DNA of 64,000 nucleotides from Pseudomonas sp. Irchel s3f7 (GTDB lineage: Bacteria; Pseudomonadota; Gammaproteobacteria; Pseudomonadales; Pseudomonadaceae). The translations under genes were made by a program, and so were the position numbers. Within the stretch, counting starts at the first letter, position 1; each line of letters starts with the position of its first letter. Under the pieces are notes generated by a model. That model did not search any database. It worked only from the letters and a program-made list of their open reading frames with translations, and had not been told where the DNA came from. The DNA lies in contig NZ_FYDO01000006.1 in NCBI RefSeq assembly GCF_900187615.1, positions 169,215-233,214 on the forward strand, read 5' to 3'. Positions 26,382 to 34,801 of the stretch are shown here, piece after piece.

Positions 26382-27329
26382 TCACTTCGACGTCGTCGCC
26401 CACACCTGGGTAGAAGAATGCTTAGTCAGGAACACCTCGGCCAGCATGCATCGTGCGCTGCCGCCACCGATGCGCTCAATGGTGTCAATGTTCACAGGCA
26501 ATGGAGTGGCGTAAGTTTCGATCAAGCGACGCTGATTGGCGCTTAGGGATTTCCAGGCTGTGCGTGACATCACCAGCAGCGGCTCGCCTGCTGCACTATG
26601 CACTTCCAGCATGTTGCCGGCAAAGGACTCCAGCTGCGCCAAGCTCAAGGCGATGACCTGTTTGCCACTGGTTTCAAGCCGTTTACGCAGCGCCGCACGT
26701 TCGCCCGGATCGGGCACGGACGCTAGACAAGCCACCGCAACACGAGTGCCTACACTCATCATCACATTGGTGTGATAAATCGCCACTCCCTGGCGATCAA
26801 CCGCGTTGAATGCACACAGTTCATAACCCAAATGGGTGACCAACTGATCCAGCGCCTGGGCGTTGGTGCGTGTGGAATACCCGGCGTAGCAAATCCGCTG
26901 TTGCCGATCCAGCACCATGCTGCCGGTACCCTCCAGGAAAACCTCCTGCTCTTCGAGGCCGGATAGGTCCAGCAACTGCTCGACCCGGTATTGGTCCAAC
27001 AACCTGTCGAGTACACCTTTGTCCCGCTCCAGACGCCGGTTGTGGCCCTGCATTGGATACAGCACCAGGGAGCCATCCGGGTGGCTGCTCCACCAATTAT
27101 TGGGAAAGATCGAGTCCGGGGTATGCGGAGTTTCGCGATCGTTATGCACTAGGACTTCGACGCCGTGCCGACGCAACGCGTCGACATAACCATCGAACTC
27201 GGCTAGGGCCTTGAGTTGTACATTTTCAGCAACTGTTGCCGGACGCTGGAAACAGTTGTTCGCCGCCGTATCCTGATTGAAGGAGAAACGTGTCGGACGA
27301 ATCATTAAAACCGTATTGGTGGTTTGCAT
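26382..27329 (-). CDS. ctlX: Citrulline utilisation hydrolase (DDAH-like)
   Basis: A 315-residue amidino-group hydrolase-fold enzyme of the CtlX type, described as a citrulline ureidase that gives ornithine, carbon dioxide and ammonia. Signs are the start MQTTNTVLMIRPTRFSFN, the segment TPDSIFPNNWWSSHPDG, an active-site His in GVAIYHTNVMM and the nucleophile Cys294 in GGGSARCMLAEVF. The start at 27329 is chosen because it gives the family N-terminus; the open frame continues upstream to 27470. The last ten or so residues (STQVWATTSK) fall in sequence resembling 32908-32945 and may be foreign. Neighbours (Lrp regulator, arginine-type importer, ornithine cyclodeaminase) fit a citrulline-to-proline route. 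Arginine deiminase-like activity is the main alternative. Confidence 0.85.
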   Translation of the reverse strand: MQTTNTVLMIRPTRFSFNQDTAANNCFQRPATVAENVQLKALAEFDGYVDALRRHGVEVLVHNDRETPHTPDSIFPNNWWSSHPDGSLVLYPMQGHNRRLERDKGVLDRLLDQYRVEQLLDLSGLEEQEVFLEGTGSMVLDRQQRICYAGYSTRTNAQALDQLVTHLGYELCAFNAVDRQGVAIYHTNVMMSVGTRVAVACLASVPDPGERAALRKRLETSGKQVIALSLAQLESFAGNMLEVHSAAGEPLLVMSRTAWKSLSANQRRLIETYATPLPVNIDTIERIGGGSARCMLAEVFLTKHSSTQVWATTSK

Positions 27330-27503
27330 AGACGCAGACTCAATGAGGGGCGAGAGAGGCTCATTGTCTGTTTCGTAGTGGGAAAAACTCGGTTGATAAC
27401 GGCTTTTTGCGGTGATAAAAACGGCTGAAAATTCCGGCTTGCCCAGCCGATTCGGCGGGATTGAAAACAAAAAACTCGCTGCTTTCCACAGCGAGCATTG
27501 CTC

Positions 27504-27983
27504 TTAATCCATCGTGGTCTTAACCATCGCCAGTTCCGGGTGGCTCACCAGTTTATCAATGTGCAAATCCGGGTCGTCAAACCACACTTCGGTCAATACC
27601 CGGTAATGCTCCATATCACGGCACCGCATACGCAGGCTGTAGTCGAACGCGCCGCTGATCAGACAACACTCCAGCACCTGCGGACAAGCCCGAACCTTGG
27701 CCTCGAAGGCCTTTTGTGCCGCGCGTCCGCTCTGGTTCGACAACGCCACCAACACCAGCAATGACAAGCCTGGTGTCAGCTTTTTCTCATCGACAATCGC
27801 ACCATAACCGCGAATGATCCCATGCTGTTCCAACTTGCGAACCCGCTCCAGACAAGGCCGGGGGGTTAGATGTACACGCTCGGACAGCTTTTGATAAGTG
27901 ATGCGCCCTTCATAGCGCAACACTTCAATAATTGCCTGATCGATACGATCAAGCACCAACGACAGATCGCGAATATCCGCCAT
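27504..27983 (-). CDS. Lrp/AsnC-family transcriptional regulator
   Basis: A 159-residue feast/famine regulator. It has an N-terminal winged helix (LDRIDQAIIEVLRYEGRITY ... LTPRPCLERVRKLEQHGII) and a C-terminal RAM ligand-binding domain ending in the LVSHPELAMVKTTMD region. It sits between ctlX and the ABC importer genes on the same strand, 12 bases after the ATPase gene stop, so it likely senses an amino acid such as ornithine or citrulline and controls this cluster. Confidence 0.93.
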   Translation of the reverse strand: MADIRDLSLVLDRIDQAIIEVLRYEGRITYQKLSERVHLTPRPCLERVRKLEQHGIIRGYGAIVDEKKLTPGLSLLVLVALSNQSGRAAQKAFEAKVRACPQVLECCLISGAFDYSLRMRCRDMEHYRVLTEVWFDDPDLHIDKLVSHPELAMVKTTMD

Positions 27984-27995
27984 GTACGCCTTGCC

Positions 27996-28757
27996 TCACT
28001 TCAAGCGACCCGATAGAAATTGCTGCAAACGTTCGCTGGTTGGACGGTCGAGTATCGTAGCATCACCCTGCTCCTCGACCCGACCCTGATGCAAGAACAA
28101 TACTTGGCTGGAGACCTGCCGGGCAAACCCCATTTCGTGGGTCACCATCAACATGGTCCGGCCTTCCTCAGCCAACCCCTGAATGACCTTTAGGACTTCA
28201 CCCACCAGTTCCGGGTCGAGCGCCGAGGTTGGTTCGTCGAACAACAGAATTTCGGGCTCCACTGCTAGCGCACGGGCAATCGCTACCCGTTGTTGCTGCC
28301 CCCCTGACAGAAACGCCGGGTACTGATCGGCCACTCGTTGCGGCAGGCCAACCTTATCCAGATACGCCCGTGCACTCACCTCCGCGGTCTTTCGACTCAT
28401 CCCTAGGACTCGACACGGCGCCAGTACGATATTCTCCAGTACGGTGAGGTGGCTCCAGAGGTTGAAATGCTGAAATACCATTGCCAGTCGTGTGCGCAAT
28501 CGCTGCAACTGCTTCGGGTTGGTCACGCGCATGCCACCGACGCCCTGACGGGTGAGGACTCGCTCTCCATCCAGAGCAATGGCACCTTCGTCCGCCCGCT
28601 CCAAAAAGTTGATGCAGCGCAACATGGTGCTTTTACCCGAACCGCTGGCGCCGATCATGCTCACCACGTCCCCTGCTCGTGCGTTCAACGAGACGCCCTT
28701 TAGCACTTCGTTGTCTCCAAAACGTTTATACAGATTTTCAACCGTGAGTTTGTGCAT
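27996..28757 (-). CDS. Arginine/ornithine-type ABC transporter ATP-binding protein
   Basis: A 253-residue HisP-group ATPase: Walker A GASGSGKSTM, Q-loop [12 protein letters not shown], signature [15 protein letters not shown], Walker [15 protein letters not shown] and H-loop [15 protein letters not shown] 28757 is preferred because AGGAG lies seven bases upstream; the frame extends to 28781. The insert GVGGMRVTNPKQLQRLRTRL resembles arginine/ornithine/histidine porters. It serves the two permeases and binding protein upstream in the same unit. Confidence 0.93.
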   Translation of the reverse strand: MHKLTVENLYKRFGDNEVLKGVSLNARAGDVVSMIGASGSGKSTMLRCINFLERADEGAIALDGERVLTRQGVGGMRVTNPKQLQRLRTRLAMVFQHFNLWSHLTVLENIVLAPCRVLGMSRKTAEVSARAYLDKVGLPQRVADQYPAFLSGGQQQRVAIARALAVEPEILLFDEPTSALDPELVGEVLKVIQGLAEEGRTMLMVTHEMGFARQVSSQVLFLHQGRVEEQGDATILDRPTSERLQQFLSGRLK

Positions 28758-28813
28758 ACAAATTCTCCTGGAGCGGCACACATATCAGCGCCGCTCTAGA
28801 TAAATAATGGAAG

Positions 28814-29524
28814 TCACTGGGCCGGGCCCAGAAAGCTCAGCCAGCGTTTTTCTGCCAGGCGGAACGCACCGACCAGCCCGAGCGACAGCACGAGGTACAG
28901 CAGACCGGCAATGCCGAATGCCTGAAACGTCATGAAGGTCGCCGCATTGGCGTCACGTGCGATTTTGAGGATGTCAGGAATGGTGGCCGTAAATGCCACC
29001 GAAGTCGCGTGCAGCATCAGGATCACTTCATTGCTGTAGTACGGTAACGCTCGGCGCAACGCCGAAGGCAAAATCAGTTGCAGATACAGGCGCCAGCCTC
29101 TCAGGCCATAGGCATGTGCCGCTTCGATTTCACCGTAGGGAATACTGCGGATCGCTCCGGCGAAAATTTCCACGGTGTAGGAGCAGGTGTTGAGTGTGAA
29201 CGCCAGTAGGGTGCAATTCATCGCGTCGCGAAAAAACGCCTCGAGCAATGGCTGCGAACGGACCACGGCGACACCGTAGATCCCGCTGTAGCAAATCAAC
29301 AACTGAATGTACAACGGCGTGCCGCGAAACACATAAGTGAATAGTTGCACTGGCCAACGCAGCACGCCCCATCGCGAAACCCGCAGGATCGCCAGGGGTA
29401 GCGACAGGACAAAGCCCATTGCGATACTCGCCACTAGCAACCACAGGGTCATAGCCAAGCCCGTCAGTGTGTCGCCGTCGCTGAAGAGGAAAGATTTCCA
29501 GTATTCGGCAATCAACTCGATCAT
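28814..29524 (-). CDS. Arginine/ornithine-type ABC transporter permease
   Basis: A 236-residue HisM-like permease with the conserved FRGTPLYIQLLICYSGIYG segment and EAA loop GEIEAAHAYGLRGWRLYLQL. The ATG overlaps the previous permease gene stop (ATGA). It belongs to the importer feeding ctlX and ornithine cyclodeaminase. Confidence 0.92.
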   Translation of the reverse strand: MIELIAEYWKSFLFSDGDTLTGLAMTLWLLVASIAMGFVLSLPLAILRVSRWGVLRWPVQLFTYVFRGTPLYIQLLICYSGIYGVAVVRSQPLLEAFFRDAMNCTLLAFTLNTCSYTVEIFAGAIRSIPYGEIEAAHAYGLRGWRLYLQLILPSALRRALPYYSNEVILMLHATSVAFTATIPDILKIARDANAATFMTFQAFGIAGLLYLVLSLGLVGAFRLAEKRWLSFLGPAQ

Positions 29525-30246
29525 CGCGCCATCCCCCGCACACCTTGGTTGTAGCGCCGTTCCAGCATGCGCAAAACGTAGTTCGACACACTGGTAATCA
29601 ACAAATACAACGCCGCAGCCAACAACAGGAAGTCCAGCATATTAAATGTGCTTTTACCCGCTTCCTGCGCGACTTTAACCAGGTCCGACAGGCCGATAAT
29701 CGACACCAGCGCCGTGGCTTTGAGCAACACCAACCAGTTATTGCCTAGGCTCGGCAACGCGAAACGCATCATCTGTGGGAACACTACAAAGCGAAAGCGC
29801 TGCCAGCGATTCAAGCCAAAACACGCGGCAGCTTCCTGCTGACCGCGTGGCACGCTCAGAATCGACCCGCGAAAGGTCTCGGTGAAATACGCACCGTAGA
29901 TAAACCCGAGGGTGACGATGCCCGCAGCGAACGGATCGATTTCCAAGTAGGGCAAACCCATAGCTTCGGTCAGACTGCTCAGCCAGCCTTGCAGGCTGTA
30001 GAAAATTAATAGCATCAGCACTAGGTCCGGCACACCGCGAATCAGCGTCGTGTAAACGGTCGCAGGCAAGTTCAACAGTTTCAACGGCGACAACTTCGCC
30101 GCCGCACCTAGCAGTCCCAGCGCCATGCTCACCAGCAACGAGAGCGCCGCCACTTTGAGAGTGACCCAAGCACCATGCAGCAACAACGGGCCATAGCCTT
30201 GCAGGACCGAGAGATCGACACCGATCAGATTCAGGAAGGAGTTCAC
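29521..30246 (-). CDS. Arginine/ornithine-type ABC transporter permease
   Basis: A 241-residue HisQ-like permease with LIRGVPDLVLMLLIFYSLQG and EAA loop GQQEAAACFGLNRWQRFRFV. The GTG at 30246 is chosen because AGGTGA lies five bases upstream; an earlier in-frame GTG at 30255 has no ribosome site. It follows the binding protein gene by about 60 bases. Confidence 0.9.
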   Translation of the reverse strand: MNSFLNLIGVDLSVLQGYGPLLLHGAWVTLKVAALSLLVSMALGLLGAAAKLSPLKLLNLPATVYTTLIRGVPDLVLMLLIFYSLQGWLSSLTEAMGLPYLEIDPFAAGIVTLGFIYGAYFTETFRGSILSVPRGQQEAAACFGLNRWQRFRFVVFPQMMRFALPSLGNNWLVLLKATALVSIIGLSDLVKVAQEAGKSTFNMLDFLLLAAALYLLITSVSNYVLRMLERRYNQGVRGMAR

Positions 30247-30307
30247 GCCATTCACCTATCTTGAGGCGCGCCGATGGTCGCTGCGACACAGCGACCGAGC
30301 GCGTGGA

Positions 30308-31087
30308 TCAATTGTTGTAAAGGTCCAGATCGCCGAAGTTTTTCTGTTGGATCTGCGCGTAGATGCCCTTGACATGCAGGGCCTTGATGGCGGCATTCAG
30401 CATGCCTTTGAGTTCTTCGTCGTCCTTGCGGATACCGATGGCGATTTCCGACGGCACCAAGGGGTCGCTGATGCCTTCGCTGTTCTGGAAATCTGCCCCT
30501 TGAGGCGATTTCAGAAAGCTCATCTGTGCTTGCAGCTTGTCTTGGATCGACGCATCGAGACGGCCATTAACTAGGTCAGCATAGACCTGATCCTGATTCT
30601 GATAGGCCCGCAATTTCACACCGCCCGGCCCCAGTTTGGCCTTCGCGTAGGTTTCTTGAATCGTACCTTGCATGTAACCGATGGTTTTTCCGCGCAGCGA
30701 TTCGATGGTAGGCAGCAGTCCTGAGTCCTTGCGGGTGACGATGGCGGTCGGTCCGGCGAATAGGCGATCGGTAAAATCGATCTGTTTTTTGCGCGCATCG
30801 GTAACGGTCATCGAAGATTCTACGGCATCGAACTTACCAGCCTTGAGCCCCGGGATCAGCCCGTCGAAGTCACTGCTGACCCATACACAGGTCAGCTTCA
30901 ACTCAGCACATATTGCATTGCCCAAATCCACACCGAAACCCTGAACACCGCCATCAGCCGTAGAGGATTCAAAGGGTGGGTAGCTTAAATCGACGCCAAA
31001 TCTCAGCTCCTTCCATTCCTTGGCGCTGGCGCCCGTAGTACAGCACAGCAACGCGAGTGCCGGCAAAGTCAGCCATTTGATGTTCAT
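30308..31087 (-). CDS. Basic amino acid/citrulline-type ABC transporter binding protein
   Basis: A 259-residue family 3 solute-binding protein with signal peptide (about residues 1-22, ending TGASA) and the mature pattern LRFGVDLSYPPFESSTADGG followed by GFGVDLGNAICAEL. ATG 31087 is the start; upstream codons to 31144 lack signal character. It is the first gene of the importer-Lrp-ctlX unit, divergent from ornithine cyclodeaminase. Probable ligand is arginine, ornithine or citrulline, judged from the neighbours. Confidence 0.92.
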   Translation of the reverse strand: MNIKWLTLPALALLCCTTGASAKEWKELRFGVDLSYPPFESSTADGGVQGFGVDLGNAICAELKLTCVWVSSDFDGLIPGLKAGKFDAVESSMTVTDARKKQIDFTDRLFAGPTAIVTRKDSGLLPTIESLRGKTIGYMQGTIQETYAKAKLGPGGVKLRAYQNQDQVYADLVNGRLDASIQDKLQAQMSFLKSPQGADFQNSEGISDPLVPSEIAIGIRKDDEELKGMLNAAIKALHVKGIYAQIQQKNFGDLDLYNN

Positions 31088-31716
31088 CTTCTTGAGTCCC
31101 GGATAATTTGGATTTATCGCAATCCGGCGCCTGCGTCGGATCACACTTTTTTGACAGGGGCAGAGTCGATGCAGTCTTCACCGCAACCGTTTTTGTTGTT
31201 GTTTTCGACTGAAAGAAGCCAGTCGTCGGAGTTACCCGCCATCTCAAGTCGCAATCAAAAACGCGCTTGAAACGGACCGTAAGAATGCCAATTGCTGGAA
31301 TGGTGCTGGTGTCGTAAATCTACGCTCAAACAGCATGCCTACGCCGAACAAAGGCTTTCCACAGCCGATTTTGTCGACCGTTGTCAGTCATCGCTTCTTC
31401 ACTCAAAGGGGAGCGACATGGGAAGACATGATTGTCTTGGCTGCTTTATTCATTTGCATAGTGATGCTTTATGAACATGGCGTTTCAACCATGTGTGCGA
31501 ATTACAAGCGGTAATGGTCATCTCGCCGATTCCGCTGTGCATAGTCTGTTTTTCGACTTCTCTCGCTGTCTCCAGGGTCAGTATTGGCCGAAATCTTCTC
31601 TCCATTGCCTCGACAATAGGGTCGTCGCAAACACATGGACCGCCTCCTGAGTCTTGGCCGCCGAAGCGAAAGGCAGTCCAGACCGGCACACAATAAAACG
31701 CCCAAAGGAACCGAAT
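31088..31716. other. Divergent intergenic region between importer and ornithine cyclodeaminase genes
   Basis: About 630 bases. It must hold promoters in both directions and probably Lrp sites. A minus-strand frame crosses it but has no family resemblance and overlaps the start of ornithine cyclodeaminase, so no gene is called. No repeat or IS was recognised. Confidence 0.5.
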
Positions 31717-32763
31717 ATGACCCGTTACATTGACGTCAATGATCTGAGCCGTCTCGTCCAGGAAAAAGGCTTGCCTCGTTGCCTGATCGATATGGCCGAG
31801 TACATCCGTCAAGACTACGTACGCTGGCCGGATTTCGAAAAGTGCGCGCGCCTGGCGAACCACTCACCTGAGGGTGTCATCGAGCTTATGCCTGTGTCTG
31901 ATGCATCGCTCTATGCCTTCAAGTATGTCAACGGTCATCCGAAGAACACCCACAATGGCATGCTGACGGTCATGGCGTTTGGTGCGCTGGGAGACGTCGA
32001 TACCGGAAAGCCTGTCTTGCTGAGCGAAATGACGCTGACGACCGCCATTCGCACCGCTGCCACTTCCGCACTCGCCGCCCGCTACCTTGCCCGACCGGAC
32101 AGTCGTCGAATGGCGCTCATCGGCAACGGCTCACAGAGCGAATTCCAGGCCCTGGCATTTCACACACTGCTAGGTATTACTGAAATCAGTCTCTACGACA
32201 TCGATCCTGCCGCGACGGCGAAGCTGGTAGCCAATCTGCGGGCCTACCCCGCCATACAGTTGACCGTCGCCAATACCGTCGCGGAAGCCGTACGTGGGGC
32301 AGATATCGTGACAACGGTCACGGCCGACAAGGCCTACGCAACGATTTTAACGCCCGAGATGATCGAGCCTGGGATGCACCTCAACGCAGTGGGTGGCGAC
32401 TGCCCCGGCAAGACCGAACTGCACCAGGACATCGTGGAGCGTGCGCGGGTCATGGTTGAGTACGAACCACAAAGCCGCATTGAAGGCGAAATTCAGCAGA
32501 TGCCCGCCGACTCACCGGTTATCGAATTCTGGAAAGTCATCAATGGTCAGACTCAAGGGCGCCAACATGCCGAGGAAGTCACCTTATTTGACTCGGTCGG
32601 CTTCGCCCTGGAGGACTACTCCGCCCTACGCTATGTGCTAGATGTTGCGAGAGCGCTCAACATTGGCAGCGACATCCAACTAGTGCCAGAGCTGGAAGAT
32701 CCCAAGAACCTGTACTCACTGCTGCTGCCCTCAGCAACAGCCGATGCAAGGCTTCGGGCTTAA
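31717..32763 (+). CDS. ocd: Ornithine cyclodeaminase
   Basis: A 348-residue member of the ornithine cyclodeaminase/mu-crystallin family. It converts ornithine directly to proline and ammonia using bound NAD. It matches the characterised Pseudomonas enzyme closely by memory: FKYVNGHPKNTHNGMLTVMA, the Rossmann segment MALIGNGSQSEFQALAFH, and GMHLNAVGGDCPGKTELH with the catalytic Asp. ATG 31717 has AAAGGA upstream. It lies divergent from the importer/ctlX unit, and together they would turn citrulline into ornithine and then proline. In this superfamily alanine dehydrogenase is the usual alternative, but the GDCPGKTEL context argues for true cyclodeaminase. Confidence 0.93.
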   Translation: MTRYIDVNDLSRLVQEKGLPRCLIDMAEYIRQDYVRWPDFEKCARLANHSPEGVIELMPVSDASLYAFKYVNGHPKNTHNGMLTVMAFGALGDVDTGKPVLLSEMTLTTAIRTAATSALAARYLARPDSRRMALIGNGSQSEFQALAFHTLLGITEISLYDIDPAATAKLVANLRAYPAIQLTVANTVAEAVRGADIVTTVTADKAYATILTPEMIEPGMHLNAVGGDCPGKTELHQDIVERARVMVEYEPQSRIEGEIQQMPADSPVIEFWKVINGQTQGRQHAEEVTLFDSVGFALEDYSALRYVLDVARALNIGSDIQLVPELEDPKNLYSLLLPSATADARLRA

Positions 32764-33419
32764 CATCAAAGCATTCGCCTAGCGGCGCGCTTAGCTGCTA
32801 GGTGGAATCCTGTATAAACACTCTCTCGTTTAAGCCCGGCGCGCACTCCCGATGCCATGGCGGACGCATCCAGTGGCCCCAGATGTTCGCGAGGAACAGA
32901 CTGGGTCAGTGACATCTCGGCAACTGAGCCAATTCGGCGTCGACACCAATAGACAATGCTCTTGATTGCCAGTAAAACGTCGCCCTCCATGACAGAATGC
33001 GACGGTAGTGGCAGAGTAATCGACCTATGATCCGCAATCATTCATACATGGAGCGCTACAGATGCGGTATTTGCTGGTTCCAACAATTGCTCTTCTGGTC
33101 GCAACCTCTGGATCATGGGATATCGGCCCTAGTGTTCGGACAAGATAGTCATCTTCAAATAGCGTTCCGGACCCACTCGATTTTGGTGTCTTTGCCATCC
33201 AATCCCCCGATTTACTTCCTGATGCTGCGCAACGCCCCTATGGAAAGCTACGTCATAGCTCCGACACTCTCACGAACGACCCCAGAGCTTCGGCGCAACT
33301 GTGCGTCATTTTCCTTCTGCAACCAAGGCTTGCATTTTGCCCCTCAAACGCTAAACCATTGCAAACCCTAAAGCGAATATTGGTAATCGAGAGCGAAGGC
33401 CAGTCACGCAAAGCGGGGC

Positions 33420-33443
33420 TGGGGGGACAAATGGGGGGACATC
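33420..33443 (+). repeat. Right subterminal box pair
   Basis: TGGGGGGACAA followed 12 bases later by TGGGGGGACAT. It is nearly identical to the left pair at 7810-7833, same orientation, and lies 57 bases inside the right 20-base repeat. Confidence 0.6.
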
Positions 33444-33500
33444 GACCATCAAAAAAAACAAACCCATATAAATCAAATACTAAAAACACAATAACGCCGC

Positions 33501-33520
33501 CCACAAGCCGGCTTTTTAAT
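33501..33520 (+). repeat. Right 20-base direct repeat (attR-like)
   Basis: Exact second copy of CCACAAGCCGGCTTTTTAAT. Here the proximal arm of the hairpin is damaged (two mismatches against the left terminator), which supports the view that the repeat was created by insertion into the terminator. Confidence 0.7.
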
Positions 33521-33549
33521 GCCTTCAGAAAAGTGATCAACGACAAAAA

Positions 33550-34563
33550 TCACTCCACTCCTTCAGTATTCAGCGCATAAAACTCCTGCAGCTTGGCTTG
33601 CAACAGCTTCTTGTCCGGCAATTGAGTGTGGTACTCCGCGATCAAGGCAGGCGACATTGAGCGGTTCAGGGAGTACTCGACGATTTCGTCCTCTTTGCTC
33701 GCGCACAACAATACGCCGAGCGCCGGGTTTTCGTGCGGCTTGCGGACATTGCGGTCCAACGCTTCGAGGTAGAAGTCCATCTTCCCCAGGTATTCCGGCT
33801 CAAAGCGCCCAACCTTGAGCTCGATCGCCACCAGGCAGTTCAGCCCACGGTGGAAAAACAACAGATCCAGCGCAAAGTCACGCCCGCCTACCTGCAACGG
33901 ATATTGAGAGCCCACAAAGCAGAAGTCTCTGCCCAGCTCGATCAGAAAATCCCTGAGTTTGTGCAGCAGACCTCCATGCAGGTCTGTCTCTGCATGACCA
34001 CGTTCCAGTGCCAGAAACTCGACCACGTAGGCATCCTTGAACACGTCCAGGGCCTGAGGATGAATTTGTCGCAGCGGTGCTGACACTTTTGCCGGGCTGA
34101 TCACTGAACGTTCAAACAGAGCCGCCTTGAACTGCCGCTCCAGTTCGCGGCTCGACCACTTTTCCTGGATTGCCATGCGCAGGTAAAACTCACGTTCTTC
34201 CGGGCGTTTGCTATGGTTGAGAATGATCAGATTTTGGGTCCAGGGTAATTGTGTCAGCAGTGCTGACACTTTTGCATCGTCCCTGTACGCCTCATAGAAC
34301 TGGCGCATTCGAAATAAATTTCGTCTCGTAAACCCACGCAGTCCAGGCTGTGTACGCTCAAGGTGCGTAGCCAACTGGGCGACGACTCCATCACCCCACT
34401 CTGCTGCTTCAATTTTGCAACTGATGTAGGCCCCGACTTGCCAGTGCAGTTCAATCAGCTCGGTGTTGACCGCCTGCATGGCGCGATGTCTTGCGGTCAC
34501 GATCAGTAGGGTAATTTCGCTGAACGCTGAATCGAGAGAGGTATTGCAGGAAAGATCATTCAC
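33550..34563 (-). CDS. YhcG-type PDDEXK nuclease-domain protein (DUF1016)
   Basis: A 337-residue protein with an N-terminal DUF1016 helical domain (TARHRAMQAVNTELIELHW, EAAEWGDGVVAQLATHL) and a C-terminal PD-(D/E)xK nuclease fold. The catalytic series is Asp in FALDLLFF and Glu-x-Lys in VAIELKVG. Family members are putative DNA nucleases often found near mobile elements or defence genes; the cellular role is not settled. The GTG at 34563 is preferred since it yields the family start MNDLSCNTSLDSAF; the frame is open to ATG 34647. It begins outside the right repeat, so it is either core or part of an adjacent, older insertion. Confidence 0.85.
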   Translation of the reverse strand: MNDLSCNTSLDSAFSEITLLIVTARHRAMQAVNTELIELHWQVGAYISCKIEAAEWGDGVVAQLATHLERTQPGLRGFTRRNLFRMRQFYEAYRDDAKVSALLTQLPWTQNLIILNHSKRPEEREFYLRMAIQEKWSSRELERQFKAALFERSVISPAKVSAPLRQIHPQALDVFKDAYVVEFLALERGHAETDLHGGLLHKLRDFLIELGRDFCFVGSQYPLQVGGRDFALDLLFFHRGLNCLVAIELKVGRFEPEYLGKMDFYLEALDRNVRKPHENPALGVLLCASKEDEIVEYSLNRSMSPALIAEYHTQLPDKKLLQAKLQEFYALNTEGVE

Positions 34564-34801
34564 GTAAGGGCATTTCCATATCAGTGGGCGGGCCCTTTCA
34601 ATTACTCCTGATAACGGCGCATGAACATTCACAATGTATATCTGCATGAAACAAAGCTACTGCCCCGTCATCGCGCCCAGAGAACACTTGCCAAGCCAAA
34701 TGGGGCAAGGCTAAATCCACCCCGTTCAAAGACCGCTACCTTTACCCGGAAAAAGCTCTGCCGGTCGGATTTCGCTTTCAAGCTCAACGGGAACCTTCGC
34801 A

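Larger units (their letters stand above)
7671..33520. mobile_element. Putative genomic island (integrase not visible)
   Basis: About 25.85 kb bounded by the 20-base direct repeats. It carries subterminal TGGGGGGACA box pairs just inside each end and interrupts otherwise conserved core synteny. Cargo is catabolic: a hydantoin/oxoproline-type cluster with an avidin-like protein, then amino acid and citrulline modules. Base composition of the first half is clearly lower in GC; for example 25 of 60 bases are G or C in 16501-16560 against 38 of 60 in 43921-43980. No recombinase, replication or conjugation gene is seen, so it is either a relic or was mobilised from outside. Confidence 0.6.
32764..33549. 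other. Right-end non-coding region of the island
   Basis: Nearly 800 bases with only short, broken frames on both strands. It contains a fragment (32908-32945) that resembles the end of ctlX, the right TGGGGGGACA box pair and the right 20-base repeat. The frames between 33027 and 33371 give no recognisable protein. It could hold a decayed integrase or IS, but I cannot show that from the translations. Confidence 0.5.

Noticed and set aside
31450..31863. 137-codon minus-strand frame upstream of ornithine cyclodeaminase
   Set aside because: Overlaps the start of a clear gene and resembles no family; a small real gene cannot be excluded but is not supported.
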